Part shown: in pieces, positions 35,121 through 49,308 of the stretch
Layout of the letters: each line of letters starts with the position of its first letter
How positions within the stretch are numbered: the stretch's first letter is position 1
Origin: Druceiella hillmani
Lineage: Eukaryota > Arthropoda > Insecta > Lepidoptera > Hepialidae
Assembly: GCA_039881145.1 (NCBI GenBank)
Contig: JAYKKI010000156.1
Span: 253,001-317,000, forward strand
Direction of reading: 5' to 3'
DNA length: 64,000 nt
Notes under the pieces: model-generated
Told to the model about the DNA's origin: nothing
Seen by the model: only the letters and a program-made list of their open reading frames with translations
The model's database searches: none
Position numbers and translations under genes: made by a program

Positions 35121-36839
35121 AACGTAGGAATATTTTGTAATTTTATTGTTTAATTAATATATTTCTAATATAACCGCATAAACGGAGGTGGAGGAAGGAG
35201 TAGGAAAATATTTTATTATAGCGAAGTAAGTGAGACTTACTGAGACTCAATTAATTATTTCAACAATTAATTTTATAAATAAAAATATGTTCAAAAATGT
35301 TGGTATGCATTAAGATTGTTTATATACAGAGTTTACTTTTCCTTGCGATATCTCTTGAGATGGGGGTCATTCAGCCGATTATTTTGATTATGTATCAAAT
35401 AATAAAAAGGGAGGAAAAATACAATATTTGTAATCCTTTCTTCTTTTTTCTATTAAAACTTTTTTTAATTGTGCCTATTCGTAATAATTTGGCAAACGAC
35501 ACCAACTCCGGTAAAATCGCTTATTTTATTAGAAATATTTAACTTTAGAAAAAGAGTTTTCTAACGATTTTTAAAGTTTAATTTTTTTGGCAATACGGTG
35601 TGGTTTAACAAATATTCCATATTTTATTGCATCAAACCTTATGAAATTATTTTGGGAAATTTTTTTATACTTCGGTCTTTAAATACGGTCTTTAATTTTT
35701 TTGGAAACGGTTGTGTTTTTTTACATGCACCAAAAACATTTCATATTCGAAACGATAAGAGGAATCAGTCCTATTAAAAAGATGCTATACAGTTTTTAAG
35801 CTTTCTTTATTCAATCCCACCGTGGTATTTATTTTAAAATCTGCTGAATATTGACTCAATACCGCAAATTAAATAGCGTATTATACTGGTATTCGTTTGC
35901 TATAGTCACATAGTACTTTCGTCATAGATAAAACTAGGAAAAACAGGATGTAACTAATTTTCTCAATAAGTTCCTTAAATAATAGCGATAAGGATAACTT
36001 CATAATATTCGTGTATTATTGTCATTCTACACAAAATTTTGAATATAGAGCATACTGAATTAAATTTGTGGATAATTGTGCTAAAGTTATGGAAAACCTA
36101 CACGACTTTCAAGAACAGAACTTAAATTAAAGTATTGGAAGGCGAGGAACTATACAACATAATTTCTGGGCCGAGTGTAAATCAAATGTTCATTCTCGGA
36201 TACCGTTTGGACTCATAAAGTGATAAACTAAATCAATTACGTTAAATAGCAATTCTAATTTAAATTCATGTCGTGAATTTGCGCATAGGGGATTATTTTT
36301 GTATAATAGGTACTAAAATTGTTTCAACTTGACTTTCGGATTGTGTCCGAATTTTAAATTATCAACCATATTAGACGTTTTATTAAGAAAGTAGAACAAC
36401 ACCAAATAAGTAACTTTTTCTGATATAAAATTACGAATCAAGAAAAAAATAAGGAAAGACATTTGAATTGAAATTTAGATCAATAAATATTCAATACCTC
36501 TATGTAATACTTGGATATTCAGAATTGTTGAATATTGTAGATGGATATGTCTTAGTATTATACCAAAAATATTTAAAATTATTGATGTAATTAAAACTTA
36601 TGAGCGGTAACACTATTAACTCTACTGCACTCAATCAAAAAATGCACACCTAATTTGCCGTCAGTACTATACTATTAATTAAATACATAAGTATTTTATG
36701 GGATATTTCACTAATATGCCTAAGTAATTATGCATGTTAGTGAAATAAAACCACAATATAAATAATGTTATATGTATTTTGTTTGTGAATACATCGTTTA
36801 TAAATCGAATTATCTTTATTTACATACAGTATATCAAGT
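35121..36839. other. Non-coding DNA between blocks 1 and 2 of copy C
   Basis: In copy A the two blocks are about 0.3 kb apart, here about 1.7 kb, so roughly 1.4 kb may be inserted here. The frame 35297-35542 (81 codons, hydrophobic) starts inside this extra DNA and is not recognised. Confidence 0.4.
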
Positions 36840-37180
36840 CACTTTTAAACCCATTCAAACTTATGCCGAACTTCAAAATAAATTCGATATATTTGTGTAG
36901 CAACTTTAATTTATAGCCTTTATGTATCCAGATAGAGAATTTGAATACGATTATATTAATTATATGATTAATCTTAATATGCAAATCAATATAGATCATG
37001 GTCAGGTAATGTGTATTTAATATCGACCGCAGATATGTAAATTGTGAAAAATATCGATCAGGAAACTGGATACCACCGACTACTCATACGACGGTCATCA
37101 TACGCCAGTCGTAGTGACATTTCTAAATATTTATAAACGAAGCAACCTCTCCTGTTCGTAACCAGCGACCGTACAGGTGA
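36840..37180 (+). repeat. Block 2, copy C
   Basis: It shares 'aatttgaatacgattatat', 'cttaatatgcaaatca', 'atcgaccgcagatatgtaaa' and 'catacgccagtcgtagtgac' with 15800-16200. The core near 36933 has the same 52-base length as in copies Z and A. Confidence 0.7.
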
Positions 37181-37429
37181 TGTTTTTTTTAATAGTCGCA
37201 GACGTAGTTTTTTTTCTGTATTGATTCATAAAGCACACTCAACGTTGCCAATTTTCATACAATAAATGAAAAATAAAATAAATGGCAAAAAAACAAAATA
37301 TCCTATTAGCAGACAATAAAACTAAAACCACATAAATAAATATTTACACCACCTGAAATTTTTTTTTAATGTTATTTAAGTAATATAAACATTAAAAATT
37401 ACTATTATCCTCAATAACTGTAACTAATT

Positions 37430-37650
37430 GATTTTTTGACAAGATGTATCAAATACACTGTTTATCTGAATACCATTCCAAGAAAAAAATATTCACTGCA
37501 AGAATAAATGAAATCAGTAAATTTCTGTTACTTATTTTGTGATTTTCTATCCAAACGTAAACTCTTTATTAGCACAATAAACTCTATGTTGCCCTATTAG
37601 TCCTTCTCGAAAAGCAATTTGCACCAATGCCTTTAGATAAATAGGTTATT
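37430..37650 (+). repeat. Block 3, copy C
   Basis: Partner of 18290-18620, on the same strand, about 19.1 kb away. Ends near 'ccttctcgaaaagcaattt'. Confidence 0.6.
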
Positions 37651-37970
37651 GACTTTCCAAATCACTAATAGCAACGCTAAAATCTTGCACATGGTCACGT
37701 AATCTAAAGTAAAATAAAGGCACAAGTTTTATTTTTATATTGTTGCCAAATCTCAGTCGCAGATTTAATGTATATATTTTTTATTTTTCTGAATATAATT
37801 TGTTTCTGTTTCTGTTTTTGTCACTGATTAATACCAAATTAATATAACTTTATAATATATAGACATGTCATCCACATCTTTCTCCCTGACGTGATGACAC
37901 ATTTTTTGACATTTCTTATAATCCTTCTATATATAATATTCTTAAATCTGCTTTTATCTCCTCACAACCA

Positions 37971-38610
37971 GACCTTCGCTTCTGCTACATCAATACCCAG
38001 ATTATTCCTCGCCATTATTCAGAGGTCCTTAATTATTTCAAAAATTTGAATCTTCACGCTTGTCTTGTTAGCGCGACCTGGCTCAAACTTCACTCCCATC
38101 AAATTTGTATTCACTCCCAGGTTACGTTTTAATATATAACGATTGTAATTCCAGACGTGACGGTGGTGTTGCTATATATCTTTGGGCTGACCTACCTTTC
38201 AAAATTATTGCAAAATTTTCCACTGGCTGCATGCCCATAATAGAATTCTCATTTGTCGAAGTAACTTTTTTTTTCAAAACAAGTTACTATTTGGTGTCAT
38301 ATATTCTCGTCTTTATGTTTCATATTTTGGTGATTTTAAAAGTATAGTTAATCACTACCTACCCCCATACCCCTATGCATTGATTATAGGTGATTTTAAA
38401 ACCTGCCTGTACAAGCATAATACTAGAAACGAAAAGCATTGGCTAAAGTAAGGCACTGGTAACCTCACCATTCTCCCAACTTTTGCTACCTTTCATGCTG
38501 ACAATTGACATCCCATTCTCAATCTCATCTTAGTAAACTGCCCAAAAATGTATTCTTCGTCGGTCAAGTTCCAGCACCCGGTCCTTCCCATTTCATATTT
38601 TCTATAAATT
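37971..38610 (+). pseudogene. LINE endonuclease (APE-type) remnant, decayed
   Basis: This is the N-terminal apurinic-like endonuclease that nicks target DNA for LINE insertion. From 37971 one frame reads DLRFCYINTQ and later HACLVSATWLKLH, fitting the family's opening strand and the S.TWL motif (normally SETWL; the catalytic glutamate is alanine here). A frame change near 38100 leads to SLPGYVLIYND and SRRDGGVAIYL (normally RRGGGVAIY). After another frame change, ALIIGDFKTCL at 38377 stands for the GDFN motif, with the catalytic asparagine replaced by lysine. Then NLTILPTFATFH at 38461 and FVGQVPAPGPSHF at 38556 complete the usual order, the last standing where SNHD.. should follow. Several key residues are lost and at least three frames are used. 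It sits between blocks 3 and 4 of copy C and so inserted after the duplication. Confidence 0.9.
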
Positions 38611-39199
38611 AAGTAGCTCTAAAAACTCTTCAAAAAGCATCTTCCTTCGTGGGCTGAAAATACTTTCCGATGGCTTTCAAAAGTTTTGTTACTAAGGTGA
38701 AGTATAAAATATTTAAGTGTTTGAATCATAATGTTAATATAATAACGCAGGTATTGTTAAGAGGCTTACAAATTCGAATTAAATTAGTGGGACAGAAATA
38801 ACCTGACTCAAGAGACTTGGCTACGTTTTCTTTGTAATTAAATTTGCTTTGCTTTCATCTCCTTGCTACTTTTTGACGTAATGACGTAAAATTTAAAAGT
38901 GAAAAAAGAACAGAACCACAACATTATTTTTTGGTAGTAACCAAATTAAAAATTTACTCGACATCACCTGCAGTCTCTTCCCCCTCATTGTTTCTTCTGA
39001 AAGTTATCGGTAATTCGTACAAAATTTTATTATATTTGAGCTATTTAAAATATTTATTACAAATATAAAATGTTATGCGCCGATTATCCTCTGATTGACT
39101 CATATATATATAATGACGTCAATTAGAACTACCAAAATCATTATTGTTATATTACTTTCCCCACAATTCGAAGAGACTGCAACCTTCGTGCAAGTCCAA
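38611..39199. other. AT-rich non-coding DNA, nothing recognised
   Basis: The endonuclease similarity fades out before about 38650. I see no reverse-transcriptase continuation here. Confidence 0.45.
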
Positions 39200-40450
39200 C
39201 CGTGCGATAATTAATAAAAATTTGATGCAAAAAATGAATCTAAAAGTATTCTTTCGTCAAAATCTTGATTTCCTATGAGTGTAGGACTTGGAATATAACG
39301 AAAGACCTCAAGTACGACTTTAAGAATTTGTCAATTTTTCCGAAAAATTTCTGTCGAGACGATATCTAAAAAAAATTTTTCGAATAATACAAGGAAAATA
39401 TGGTAATTGAAATTGGATTGCTAAAACAGTTCAAAGGAAATTACCTCCGTAGCCACACACAACTCTCAAAGAAAGTTAACTTTCTTTTAATTGTTGCACT
39501 ATGCACGTCCCATGTGGTTCCAGTGGTGAATTAAAGTCTCAGAATTAAGAGCATAGCTAGATTTGAAGTGAAAGGGAACATGATCAAAATAATTAAAGTA
39601 AATATTAAAAAATAATAATATAGATAATGTTATTTATTTGCAAAATTGTGAAAAAGAACTAACTAAAAAGAAGAAAGATTAACAAAATCATGTAATTTAA
39701 TCAAATGCATATACATTTGATAAAATAACTTAAATATACCTTTCTAAAAAATTATTCTGAAGAAAAAGCGGAAAATTACAGATGAAAGAAAATTCTTCAG
39801 ATTTTTCACAAACGTAGAAAAATCAGGACAATCCAAATAAGAAATAATATTTCAAATTACTACCAACGTTTATATTTGGCCGACCGATAATATTAGTAGA
39901 CATAAATGTAAAGTAAAAATACTTCAAAATTATGAAAAGAGGGCTTGTTTTGATCTGCGCTGTAACTTCCTGATTAAAACGACAAAGGCATATAAAACTT
40001 AAAGGTTACATACTTCTTCAAAAAAGATAAGATTTCCTATTTTTATTCACTTTCTTAAAAAGCACAAAACAACTTCCTAAGCCCTTTGACTACCGACTAA
40101 CTGAAAGACGTGCCATCATTTGTCTGCGAAGTTACTTTTTTCCCTTCTTCCGTATACGAGAATCTGTGTAAAAGATAAATGTCAACTTTTCGAAATTCAA
40201 TTTTGCTTCTTGAAAAACACTGCGACTGATAGCTTTTATTTGTCGATGAGTTTAAAAGTATTTTTCTCCAATGAGAATTTTGAAATAAGTTTTATTTAAT
40301 TAATTTTATGCAATTTCTGTTTAATGTTTTTGGCTAAACTTTTATCATAAAAATTTGTAAGCATAAATCAATGTAAAATGATGGGAACAAACTTGATACC
40401 AAATAATACCTATATTTTTAATCCTATAAGAAATGTTTTTTTAAATTTTT
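39200..40450 (+). repeat. Block 4, copy C
   Basis: 'tttgatgcaaaaaatgaatc', 'gatgaaagaaaattcttc', 'gccgaccgataatattagta', 'cttcctgattaaaacgacaa', 'aagataagatttcct' and 'actgcgactgatagctttt' match copies A and B. It runs past the sequence matching the copy A open frame without keeping that frame. Confidence 0.8.
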
Positions 40451-43400
40451 AAACTGCGTGTTCTCTGACGAATACTTATTTACTTTTCTATCAGCTTATA
40501 TTTATTGATAATTCAACGTTGCCTTGGGAAATAATTTTTTTTTATTTGAGAAGGTTTTACTTTAAAATAGCATTGCAGATAAAAACTGAGTCATAGGAAG
40601 GTACTTTCAAAAGGTACCCAATGATTACGAGGATGAGTGATAAGCCATGAAAACGATTTCGAAGCAAAAGATGCTCTTCTGAGTTTTGTTACGGATTGTG
40701 CAACGAGATGTAGTTGTGTTTAGTTTAAAATGTCAAGGAGTGTCTATTTCATAAAAATGAGTGACTGACTGTTGAAGTTTAATTGAAAGGCGTCAAATTC
40801 TTGCTCATACTCCTAGCATGAGAAAAGGAGAATAAGCTGTTTTTGCTTTGATGTTTCTCAGCTAAAAGTTTACACTGCATACCATAAATATGACACTCAC
40901 AGAAGAAACAGATACTCAGCTACAAAATTATTAGTAGTGATTCATGATCGAAAAAGAACACCTTCGTTCTATGTGAGCGAATTTTGTTTTGGAATTTATT
41001 AAACAAAGGAAGTAGACATGTGTACTAAATAAAAATAAAGGCTTAAGTAAACAGTTAAGGAACATTCCTTCAGAAGACGAGCCGTAATCTAATTCCTCAA
41101 AAAAATATATGAATAGTATCAAAGTTAAAATCCAACGATTAGGCCTATACGTCAAAAAGTACCTGACATTTCTTTTTTGAGTTATGTATAAAGTGTCTCT
41201 AAAAGGACATTGATAAAAGTTATAAATAATTATATTATTTCCCGAAACGCTCCACGAAAATATCTTAACGAAACTAAAAAATGGTGCCAATTTAAAACGT
41301 ATTGTGTCAAAAAAAAAGCATGATCAAAAACGTCGTGCTATTTATTAACTATAATATTTCGCAAAGAAAAAAGTTTTCAAGTGCAAATCGCGACATATAT
41401 TTATATATAGTTTAAACAATTCATTGTAATATTATTAAAATTAAATCGTATCCAGCTTTTAATTCAAAGTTCAATAAGAGTTTTGAAATGGAATAAAAAA
41501 AATTTAATTTAAAACTATATTTTTTGTTTAAATATAGAACTATGATAAGTAATTTCGTTAACACGGTATGGAGACAAAGATATAAAATTCATAAATAAGT
41601 ATTCTTGACTTTGAGCTCGCATATAAACCGTTTTGTGTATTTTTTAGGTTATCAGCATATGAAGCATAAAACAACTTTAACAATGTCATACACCATAACC
41701 AATCCTTACATTTAACCCATGAATAAACATCATTTTTATAAATAAATTTGCAATTACATTATGACCTTGCGTTTATTTATTTTCAGGATAGTCCATTGGA
41801 ATATATTTAGCATTTACATCCGTCACATATAGACTAAAAATTTAAATTAAATAATTTTCTTTAGTCTTTTGTTTACGATATTCTTGAACCAATAATGAAG
41901 GATTTTTGTAGAATTTGAATCAAACCCTTCATAAGAAAAGCCAATTGCAATGAATGTTTAGAAGAATTTTACCTTTCATTAAGATCTAAAGTCAATGACT
42001 GCTTTATGGATATTAAATCAATTGGTGCTTTTTAAGGTATAGAAACTTTGTGACCAAAAATTAGGTCCTGCCTTTACGAAAAATCGTCCTTTGCGATGTT
42101 AATTTCCGAATTGTAAGATGGTAATTATATGCTTATCAATTCAGCAGGTTTAAATAAGAAGCTAAGACGTGAGAAAATCAGCGTTTTTAAAAATATGCAT
42201 TTTGCGTAGCTGAAGCTAGCCATATGCTTTATTAAATAAGCTACCGATTCGTAAAATATCTACATGGATGTGATTTTAGCCACATAGATATCCCTTTATT
42301 AAAGCAATTTTTTAAAGGGTCAGAGAAACACACGTAGGTTAGATCTGTGGGTGCAGTATAACGGAAAACAGATAATCTCAACATCAATCTGCTTATCAAA
42401 CTTCAATTTAAAAAGTCTTGACCGTTTTTAAGTATTTTGGCCGTTCACAAATTAAAAGATATATAATATTTCTGTGAGAAACACAAATTTTCTTTTTCTT
42501 TCCTTCGGTAACTGGAAAACTTTTTATAGACAAAAAGGGAATTCGATAGAAGAAACCAGTCAGCAAAATCAAATTTACCCGATTTCATTTTAAGTACACG
42601 AAGCACAATAACAATCGCAACGCAATCTATTTTAAATATATTATTGTGGCAGTTAATTATTCTATACAATGTTATACTATATAGCGTAGGTATGTACATT
42701 ATATGACACAAATAATTATTTCAAATCAAAAGCATTAAATCTCAATGAAAAGTTTTTCAAACTAAATAAGATTTTTTATAAAAGACTTTTGTGATCGAGT
42801 AAGAAACAAAAGGTATGATATTTTAACAATAAATTGAGGCTAAAATATAGTTTGGGGCATTTTTTAATGAGTCTTGGAAAACATTTTCCGAAAAAAAATT
42901 ATAATGTCTTAAAAGTATTTCACCTACTTTACTGGATTAATTTATTTGAAAATAATTTTTAATCAAAATTTTATTTAATCTTTCATATTAAAATTTAATC
43001 TCAGATTTTAAGCTTATAATATGGAAAAAAGAAAAAAGAAAATGGAATATTTCGTCTGTCTACTTTAAAATTATCTTTAAGTTTTGCGCCTTAATTTAAA
43101 AGAAATAATCGATAACCAATCTGAATATCACCCGTTCTACCCTAGATTATAAATAAGTATATTACACATTAATTTGTTACTAGCAGGTGGTTCTCTGTGT
43201 TTCTAATTTTATGTATTTGCACACATATCTCTGCCATGAACTGAGACTGAACAATTCAATATTGATTTGTAGAATTAATCGTCAACTGTACTTCAGTATT
43301 CTAAATGATATAAAGGTTCAAAACGGCTTTCCTGAGATAGACAATAGAATTTTTCAACGAAGGTCAATACGTTATCAGTGATTGATAACATTTTTTATAT

Positions 43401-44205
43401 AGCAGATTTTTACTGTCAAAATAATCGTCACCGGATAGATCAGTCTAATCATGTTATGTACGCTTATGTCAACAAAATATCTCAATACATTTCAACACGT
43501 TACTCATAATTAAAAAATATGTTTTAAGCTGCTTACAGCTGTGCTTAAAGCTCTACGCTTTCATTATTTGGGATCATATTTATGCATATAAGTTCTCATT
43601 TTCAGTTACGAAAGTCTAACAAACAGGCGAAGTGGCAAAAATTCTTCCACAAACACTTTTATAAAATAGAGGCAGCTTTGTTTGTTGGTGTGAATAAACT
43701 AGTAAAAAAGTGGCAATCACAATTTGAAACTAAAACAAAAAATCTAACATGTCAAAAATATGATTGTACGATTTCGCATGAAGAGTGCCAGATTCATCAG
43801 AGTTACAAAAGATAAGAATAACCTTTAAAATCTAAGCTATCAAACCACGTAAATATAGGTATATTATTAACATGTGCCTTATATTTCTTTACTGCGTGCG
43901 AGACCTGAGAGGAATTTTTTGTATGGAAAAAAATTAATCTTTGGCTTATCCTCCGAAAACACTTCCTATTATATCTAAAACATCAAGCATCAACAATGGA
44001 CCAGTATAAGCAGTGTGCAATTGGTATAATTCCAATTCAATTATTTTTTTTTTTTTTGTAAAGCATAAACTCAAATTTTTAGGGCCCGTAATATTATAGA
44101 ATGGATTTTTGGAATCACAATTGTATGGTTTTGTTCATTCTACTGAGCAATATCAAATAAAAAGTCTGTGGTTTGTAGGATGCTTCATTCAAATTTTATG
44201 AGCTG
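40451..44205. other. AT-rich non-coding DNA, no gene recognised
   Basis: Frames at 40931-41290 (-, 119 codons), 42445-42711 (-), 43187-43381 (+) and 43582-43815 (+, lysine-rich) show no family motif, signal peptide or repeated partner. The first and last have the most ordinary amino-acid mix and are the best candidates here for undetected exons, at low confidence. Confidence 0.4.
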
Positions 44206-44216
44206 ATTGAATACGT

Positions 44217-44223
44217 ACGTATA

Positions 44224-44320
<97 letters not shown>
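44217..44320. repeat. (TA)n microsatellite
   Basis: About 100 bp of TA with one slip near 44261. Sequence around 44320-44340 does not resemble the LINE 3' end seen next to the tracts at 21434 and 49313. Confidence 0.97.
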
Positions 44321-44321
<1 letters not shown>

Positions 44322-47300
44322 TCACATACTCCGATGTGCTTTGTATTTATTCAGTAACATTTACTTTGAAAACATCTTTTTTCTCTTATTTTCACTGACC
44401 CACTCCTGAATGCCAACGCAATAGTTCCATCGTTTGGAAAAAGTGCCAAGTTCAGGTTTATAGTTTTTTATCGTTTAATATTTTAGCCATTCTTTTTTAA
44501 TTTATACCTTTCAAAATCGGCACACATACATTTTAAATTGATCTCCGTGGATGCGACAACTAAAACCACGTAACCTTAATATTTTTTTTCTAAATATGAG
44601 ATTTAAATATACAATTTTAATATCATAGCAAATACAGTACCAAATATATCCTAGTCTGATATGGCGAAAATTCTGCTGTGAAACGAGCCACGAATTGGTT
44701 AATCTAACCTCTTCTTTTGATGAATGACAAAATGAAGTTTCTTTTAACTTTAATATATAATGTTAAAAAATGTGAATTTTTGTATTCACATACTGTAATT
44801 TTTTATACATATAAATCAATTGTAAACTGAGTAAATATGAATTAAAAATATTAAAATAAAAAAATTTATTTTATTGTTACCTCTATTATTTGTCCATAAG
44901 AAATAAATTCAGATATAAATTTAAACTATGAGTACATATATTAATTATTTAATATAATAGAGAACCCTTTGGTTTGTGGTATAAATTTAGATAATAATTT
45001 AAAAAAGAAAACATAATGAATAATATTAGAATCATATCACGCTAATAAAGTTATTGGGCCCAGTGGTATACGTATATTAGAAAAAAAACATATAACAAAG
45101 TCATAGAGTATGAGGTTATAACGAACTTAACGCGAGAATAACTCGCAGAAACATAAATAATTTCATATTTTATGTATTTTTAAGAATGTTGATATAATTA
45201 AAATACATTTTTATATAATTAGTGTATATCATATATAATTTAACAATTCTCGAATAGGGCTCTAAAGTTAAAATGTAGTTTAGCGCGCTGTTCACACTTT
45301 CTTTGCATTACTTATATCACAAAGAAAATATCAGCCTAATTATGTACATGGATATGGGTTCATATTTATGCTTTCAATTTCCTGAATGTCTTTCTTTTAG
45401 GTAGATTGCAGGACTGAATGTTGTTTTCCATGGAAACTGGAGATAGTATTTATATACTAAAACAAAACCGTTGGCAGGTGCTAGTGGAAAAATTAATTTC
45501 ATTGAGTTGTGTGATGACCTATTCTGTTAATACTATAAATATCAAAGATTCCCTGTTCCCATATCCGGCGGGGTTTAAGTACATATAACGTTACTTAAAC
45601 AATTGAAATAGGTTTTATTATTTAATACATCCAACAAACAGAAGAATTTCCTGTGCATAGGAAATATCTCTAATTTCAAATATGCATTATTAGATATAAG
45701 ATGTGGGAATAAATACGTGATTGTTTGACTTTTGACGTTTGGGGGTTTTGAGGGAAATAAAACTTTTATTTTAGTTTTTATAAACCGCAAATTCTGAAAT
45801 CAACTCGATATTAAAAACATAATTTTTTGAAATGTGCTTATGAATTTACAGTACTTTCACGTATAAGTTATATTAATTTAAAACTTTAATCAAATGCTAG
45901 TATTTAAAATTTATATTTGATTTTAAAATCACATTTTTCAAATTCACAGATTAAAAGTTTAGTACCTCCCAATGTCAAGTTTAACATTTAGGGAAAAGGG
46001 ATTTAGAAATTTAAAAGTGTTATTTAAACTTCAATTGAAATTCGAAGTTCTGACCTAGCGGCCTGATACTTCTAAATCTAAAAAAGGAAGTACATTTGTA
46101 AAGTAAATGTAATATATATTACCTTTAATAAATATTTCAAATTCACTTTTTTACATATAAACGATAATTCCACAAAAGTAGTCGTAGAGAATATTATCTT
46201 TTCGAAGTTATTTGTTTTACTTAAATTTCTCTTCAATCATATACTCTGTAACTTATTCGTAAGCCCCTATACAACTTATTTATTTGTTGATTTTCTAGAT
46301 ACAAGAGAATGTAATAAACAATTCAATAATGAATTTTTTTCTCCCTAAATACATAACAAATCTAAAATATGAAAAAAATTTATAATTAAATTACGATGAC
46401 AGGGCAATTCTAATATTTTTCTTTAATATTCAGTTCGCTTGTTACTAACTGGTTCAAAATAAATATAAATGTAAGATAATCTGCACTTACTTAATTTAGT
46501 AACTATCATAACACTCCAACCCATATGTACATACCTGCATGATACTACGTATTATCCTAAGAACTGTCCTTTCGAGAAACAAAATTTGACTCTAACTGGT
46601 GTCTTTTTCAATATTACGAGATTTTTTTACATTAAATACGCAACTACTGTAGTAAATATGGCGCTGATGCATTTCAAGTTAACTAAGAAAACTTGGTTTC
46701 CGACGAAATTTGTATCTATATTTAATAATTATTTTGCAAATATTTAGAAATTATCCTCTGTCCACAACAAAAACTCTTTCCCTAACTAAAACTAAGTAAG
46801 ATGAGAAACAACACACAAACTAGAATGTATAGAAACATAATAAACTATCTTTACGATTATTCTATCAACATTAATTAATTAGCTTCTCTAAATATATGCA
46901 CATTTTTTCATATCTGAACAAGGTTTTCCCCAAATATAAAGGCCGTTCGTAAAGTCGATTTCTTTACTATCTAGATAGTACTCATCCCTAGATATATTCT
47001 TTTCAGAGATGGAATATTGAGTGGTTACCTAATGTGAGTAGCACTATTGAAATGGCAATTTAAGAGGTATGGGATGTAGGTTGTAAAGGAAATAATAGGT
47101 AAATTGCGTCTAAAACTGTGGTTTTGAGCACATATCACAATGATAGATTTTTATCCAGTTCCAGACAATGAAAATTTCTAATTATGTCATTAGGTGTACT
47201 CCTCATTTTAAATACATGGCCGAAAGTTTACTATAACGTTAGACTTGTATAACTTGCGGAGATTGTGTAATACATCACAATAATAAATGAGTGTCTCATA
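44321..47300. other. AT-rich non-coding DNA, nothing recognised
   Basis: The only notable frame, 45575-45790 on the minus strand, has no motif. Confidence 0.45.
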
Positions 47301-47302
47301 AT

Positions 47303-47345
47303 GTTTCGTTTTTTTTATTATAATATTATAATGAAAAAACGAAAC
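47303..47345. repeat. 20-bp inverted repeat hairpin
   Basis: 'gtttcgtttttt' plus 'attataa' pairs with 'ttataatgaaaaaacgaaac' across a 3-4 base centre, giving a nearly perfect palindrome of about 43 bp. Confidence 0.7.
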
Positions 47346-48894
47346 GTATATATGTGTTAATTAAATTTTTAGTCGATAATTCTCAGCATAATACATTGCT
47401 ATTCTAATTCTGACATTATTTTTTTCTTTATTATTATTAAATGCAGTAACCGATGATCGACTCTGCTCGATTTATTTCGAGTTTCCCATAGGAACGTGAA
47501 ATTGCTCGTTTATGGTTTTGCTTTGAATCTCAATAGAATGGTCCCCTTCTCCTTGGCCTTCCTACCTCTTCACTCTCACCTTCACTTTCGTTTTCGCTTA
47601 CGCATTAGTAACCAAGTCTCGTGTCATGTCAGAACTTTAATAATGAACACACACGATGCTCAACGAAACACGGCGCCTGTAAAGTATTCATTCGGACTTA
47701 CATTTAAGCTTAGTAATGCTTCTATAAGTATCTTTATTCTTATTTAGTACATCTTGTATCTTTATTCAAGTCTAATATGTAATGCCTGAAAAACCATTGC
47801 ACTAAAGCCTGCTTTAAACTTTATACGCAAAAATAGTGACATTTTTTATTTCGATATTCTCACAGATGCCCTTCTCTATACTTATTCGATTCCTTATGAT
47901 GAAACCTATAATTCAGTGTGAAATCTGTAATTCAATGTTATCTATAATAATAAAGTTTCATTGACAAAATAATATTTTCATTATGTCATTTTACTTCAAA
48001 ATAAACTACCTAAAAGTAGTTTTCTTTCTAAACATCAAACTGATCTATTTTAGTGTCTAAAACTTATTTCAAATTATTTCAAAATTCCATCAATACTTAC
48101 TCTGGAAACTTATCAAATATTAATACCGACATTATAATGAATCTTATGAACATGAGGGAATTTTTGAGTGTAGAAATTTTATCACCAAACTAACTATTCA
48201 AACTGAATATTTTTGAAATATTTCACATTTTTTTGTGTTTCTACGAGAGATATAGGAGGCGATACATTAACATTTTTATATATTCAAAGCTGATTTTCTC
48301 ATAAACCATGTGATGTAGAAACTTAGAATTTGGTATCGTAATACGTATTATTAGCCCATATATTTTGCATATTTATATTAAACCATACACTTTTTTGATC
48401 GAATATGAGGTAAATAATGTTTTCGTTTGGTGTATCATTTCTAGTATCATTTGGAAAGGCTTGTTATGAGGAGCATAAAAAAATTTTTTTATAATTTTGA
48501 ACTGTTTTTTAAATACATATTTTAAAAAATATGCAAACGTACAGTATGTACGAGATATTATTGTATGATATTATTTCAAAATAATAACTTTGCAATATAT
48601 TTACATTGAGAATGATTAATATTTTTAAACAGTTTAATAGAAATGCTATGTTCGCTTAAATGTAAGTGCCAAAATTTATATGAAACCCTCATTGTGCGAG
48701 TTTTACTTGAGACGTTTTCATTTTAAATTGACTTTCATAGCCACAAAACCGCACTGTTGTGTATGTACTGTAACACGGTTTACGAGTGTCAATAATTAAG
48801 ACGGAATTCTGTAATCGGCGCGATCTACACATTCTTACAAGTCTCAACAATATTTTGGACAACCCTATTTATCCAACAATCTTTAAATTAGATT
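47346..48894. other. AT-rich non-coding DNA
   Basis: The frame at 47496-47747 (+, 83 codons) lies in a GC-richer patch (47530-47690) with a repeated 'cttcactctcacc'-like track. It has no recognised family. Confidence 0.4.
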
Positions 48895-49308
48895 CAGTTA
48901 CTTGTACGCGGTAAAGTGCAACGGTCTGAAAACCAGCTCAGTCTCCTTTTTCCAAATACGCAACCACCTTTTATGAAAATTCTTTCACTGTCCAAGCTAT
49001 AAGACTTTGGAATCGACTGAATCCGTGTACCAGGAATTCGCTCTCTATATAAGGTTCCAAAACATTCTGAAAAGCCTTTCCGCCATAATTCCTTATTCCT
49101 ATCATTCCTAATTTCATTTTGTTCCATTTTCCTTCGTCCCAACAATATCCATAATTTTAATTAATATTTTTTTTTCCTTTTTTAATTTTTGTTGTTAGTA
49201 TGGTTAATGTCTCTAAGAGTCTTCCATGTTACAAAATATTTAATTAATGCCCTAATTAATGCGGTCGACTAGAAAAAATTGCTCATGTAGCAATCAGTCC
49301 GCCCGATG

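Noticed and set aside
43582..43815. Lysine-rich 77-codon frame with CQKYDC and HEEC as a zinc-binding peptide
   Set aside because: Cysteine and histidine spacing fits no zinc finger I know and there is no second copy or supporting signal.
48894..49145. 83-codon minus-strand frame rich in R, E and S
   Set aside because: It is antisense to the LINE coding end, whose plus-strand motif (FTVQAIRLWN) is clear.
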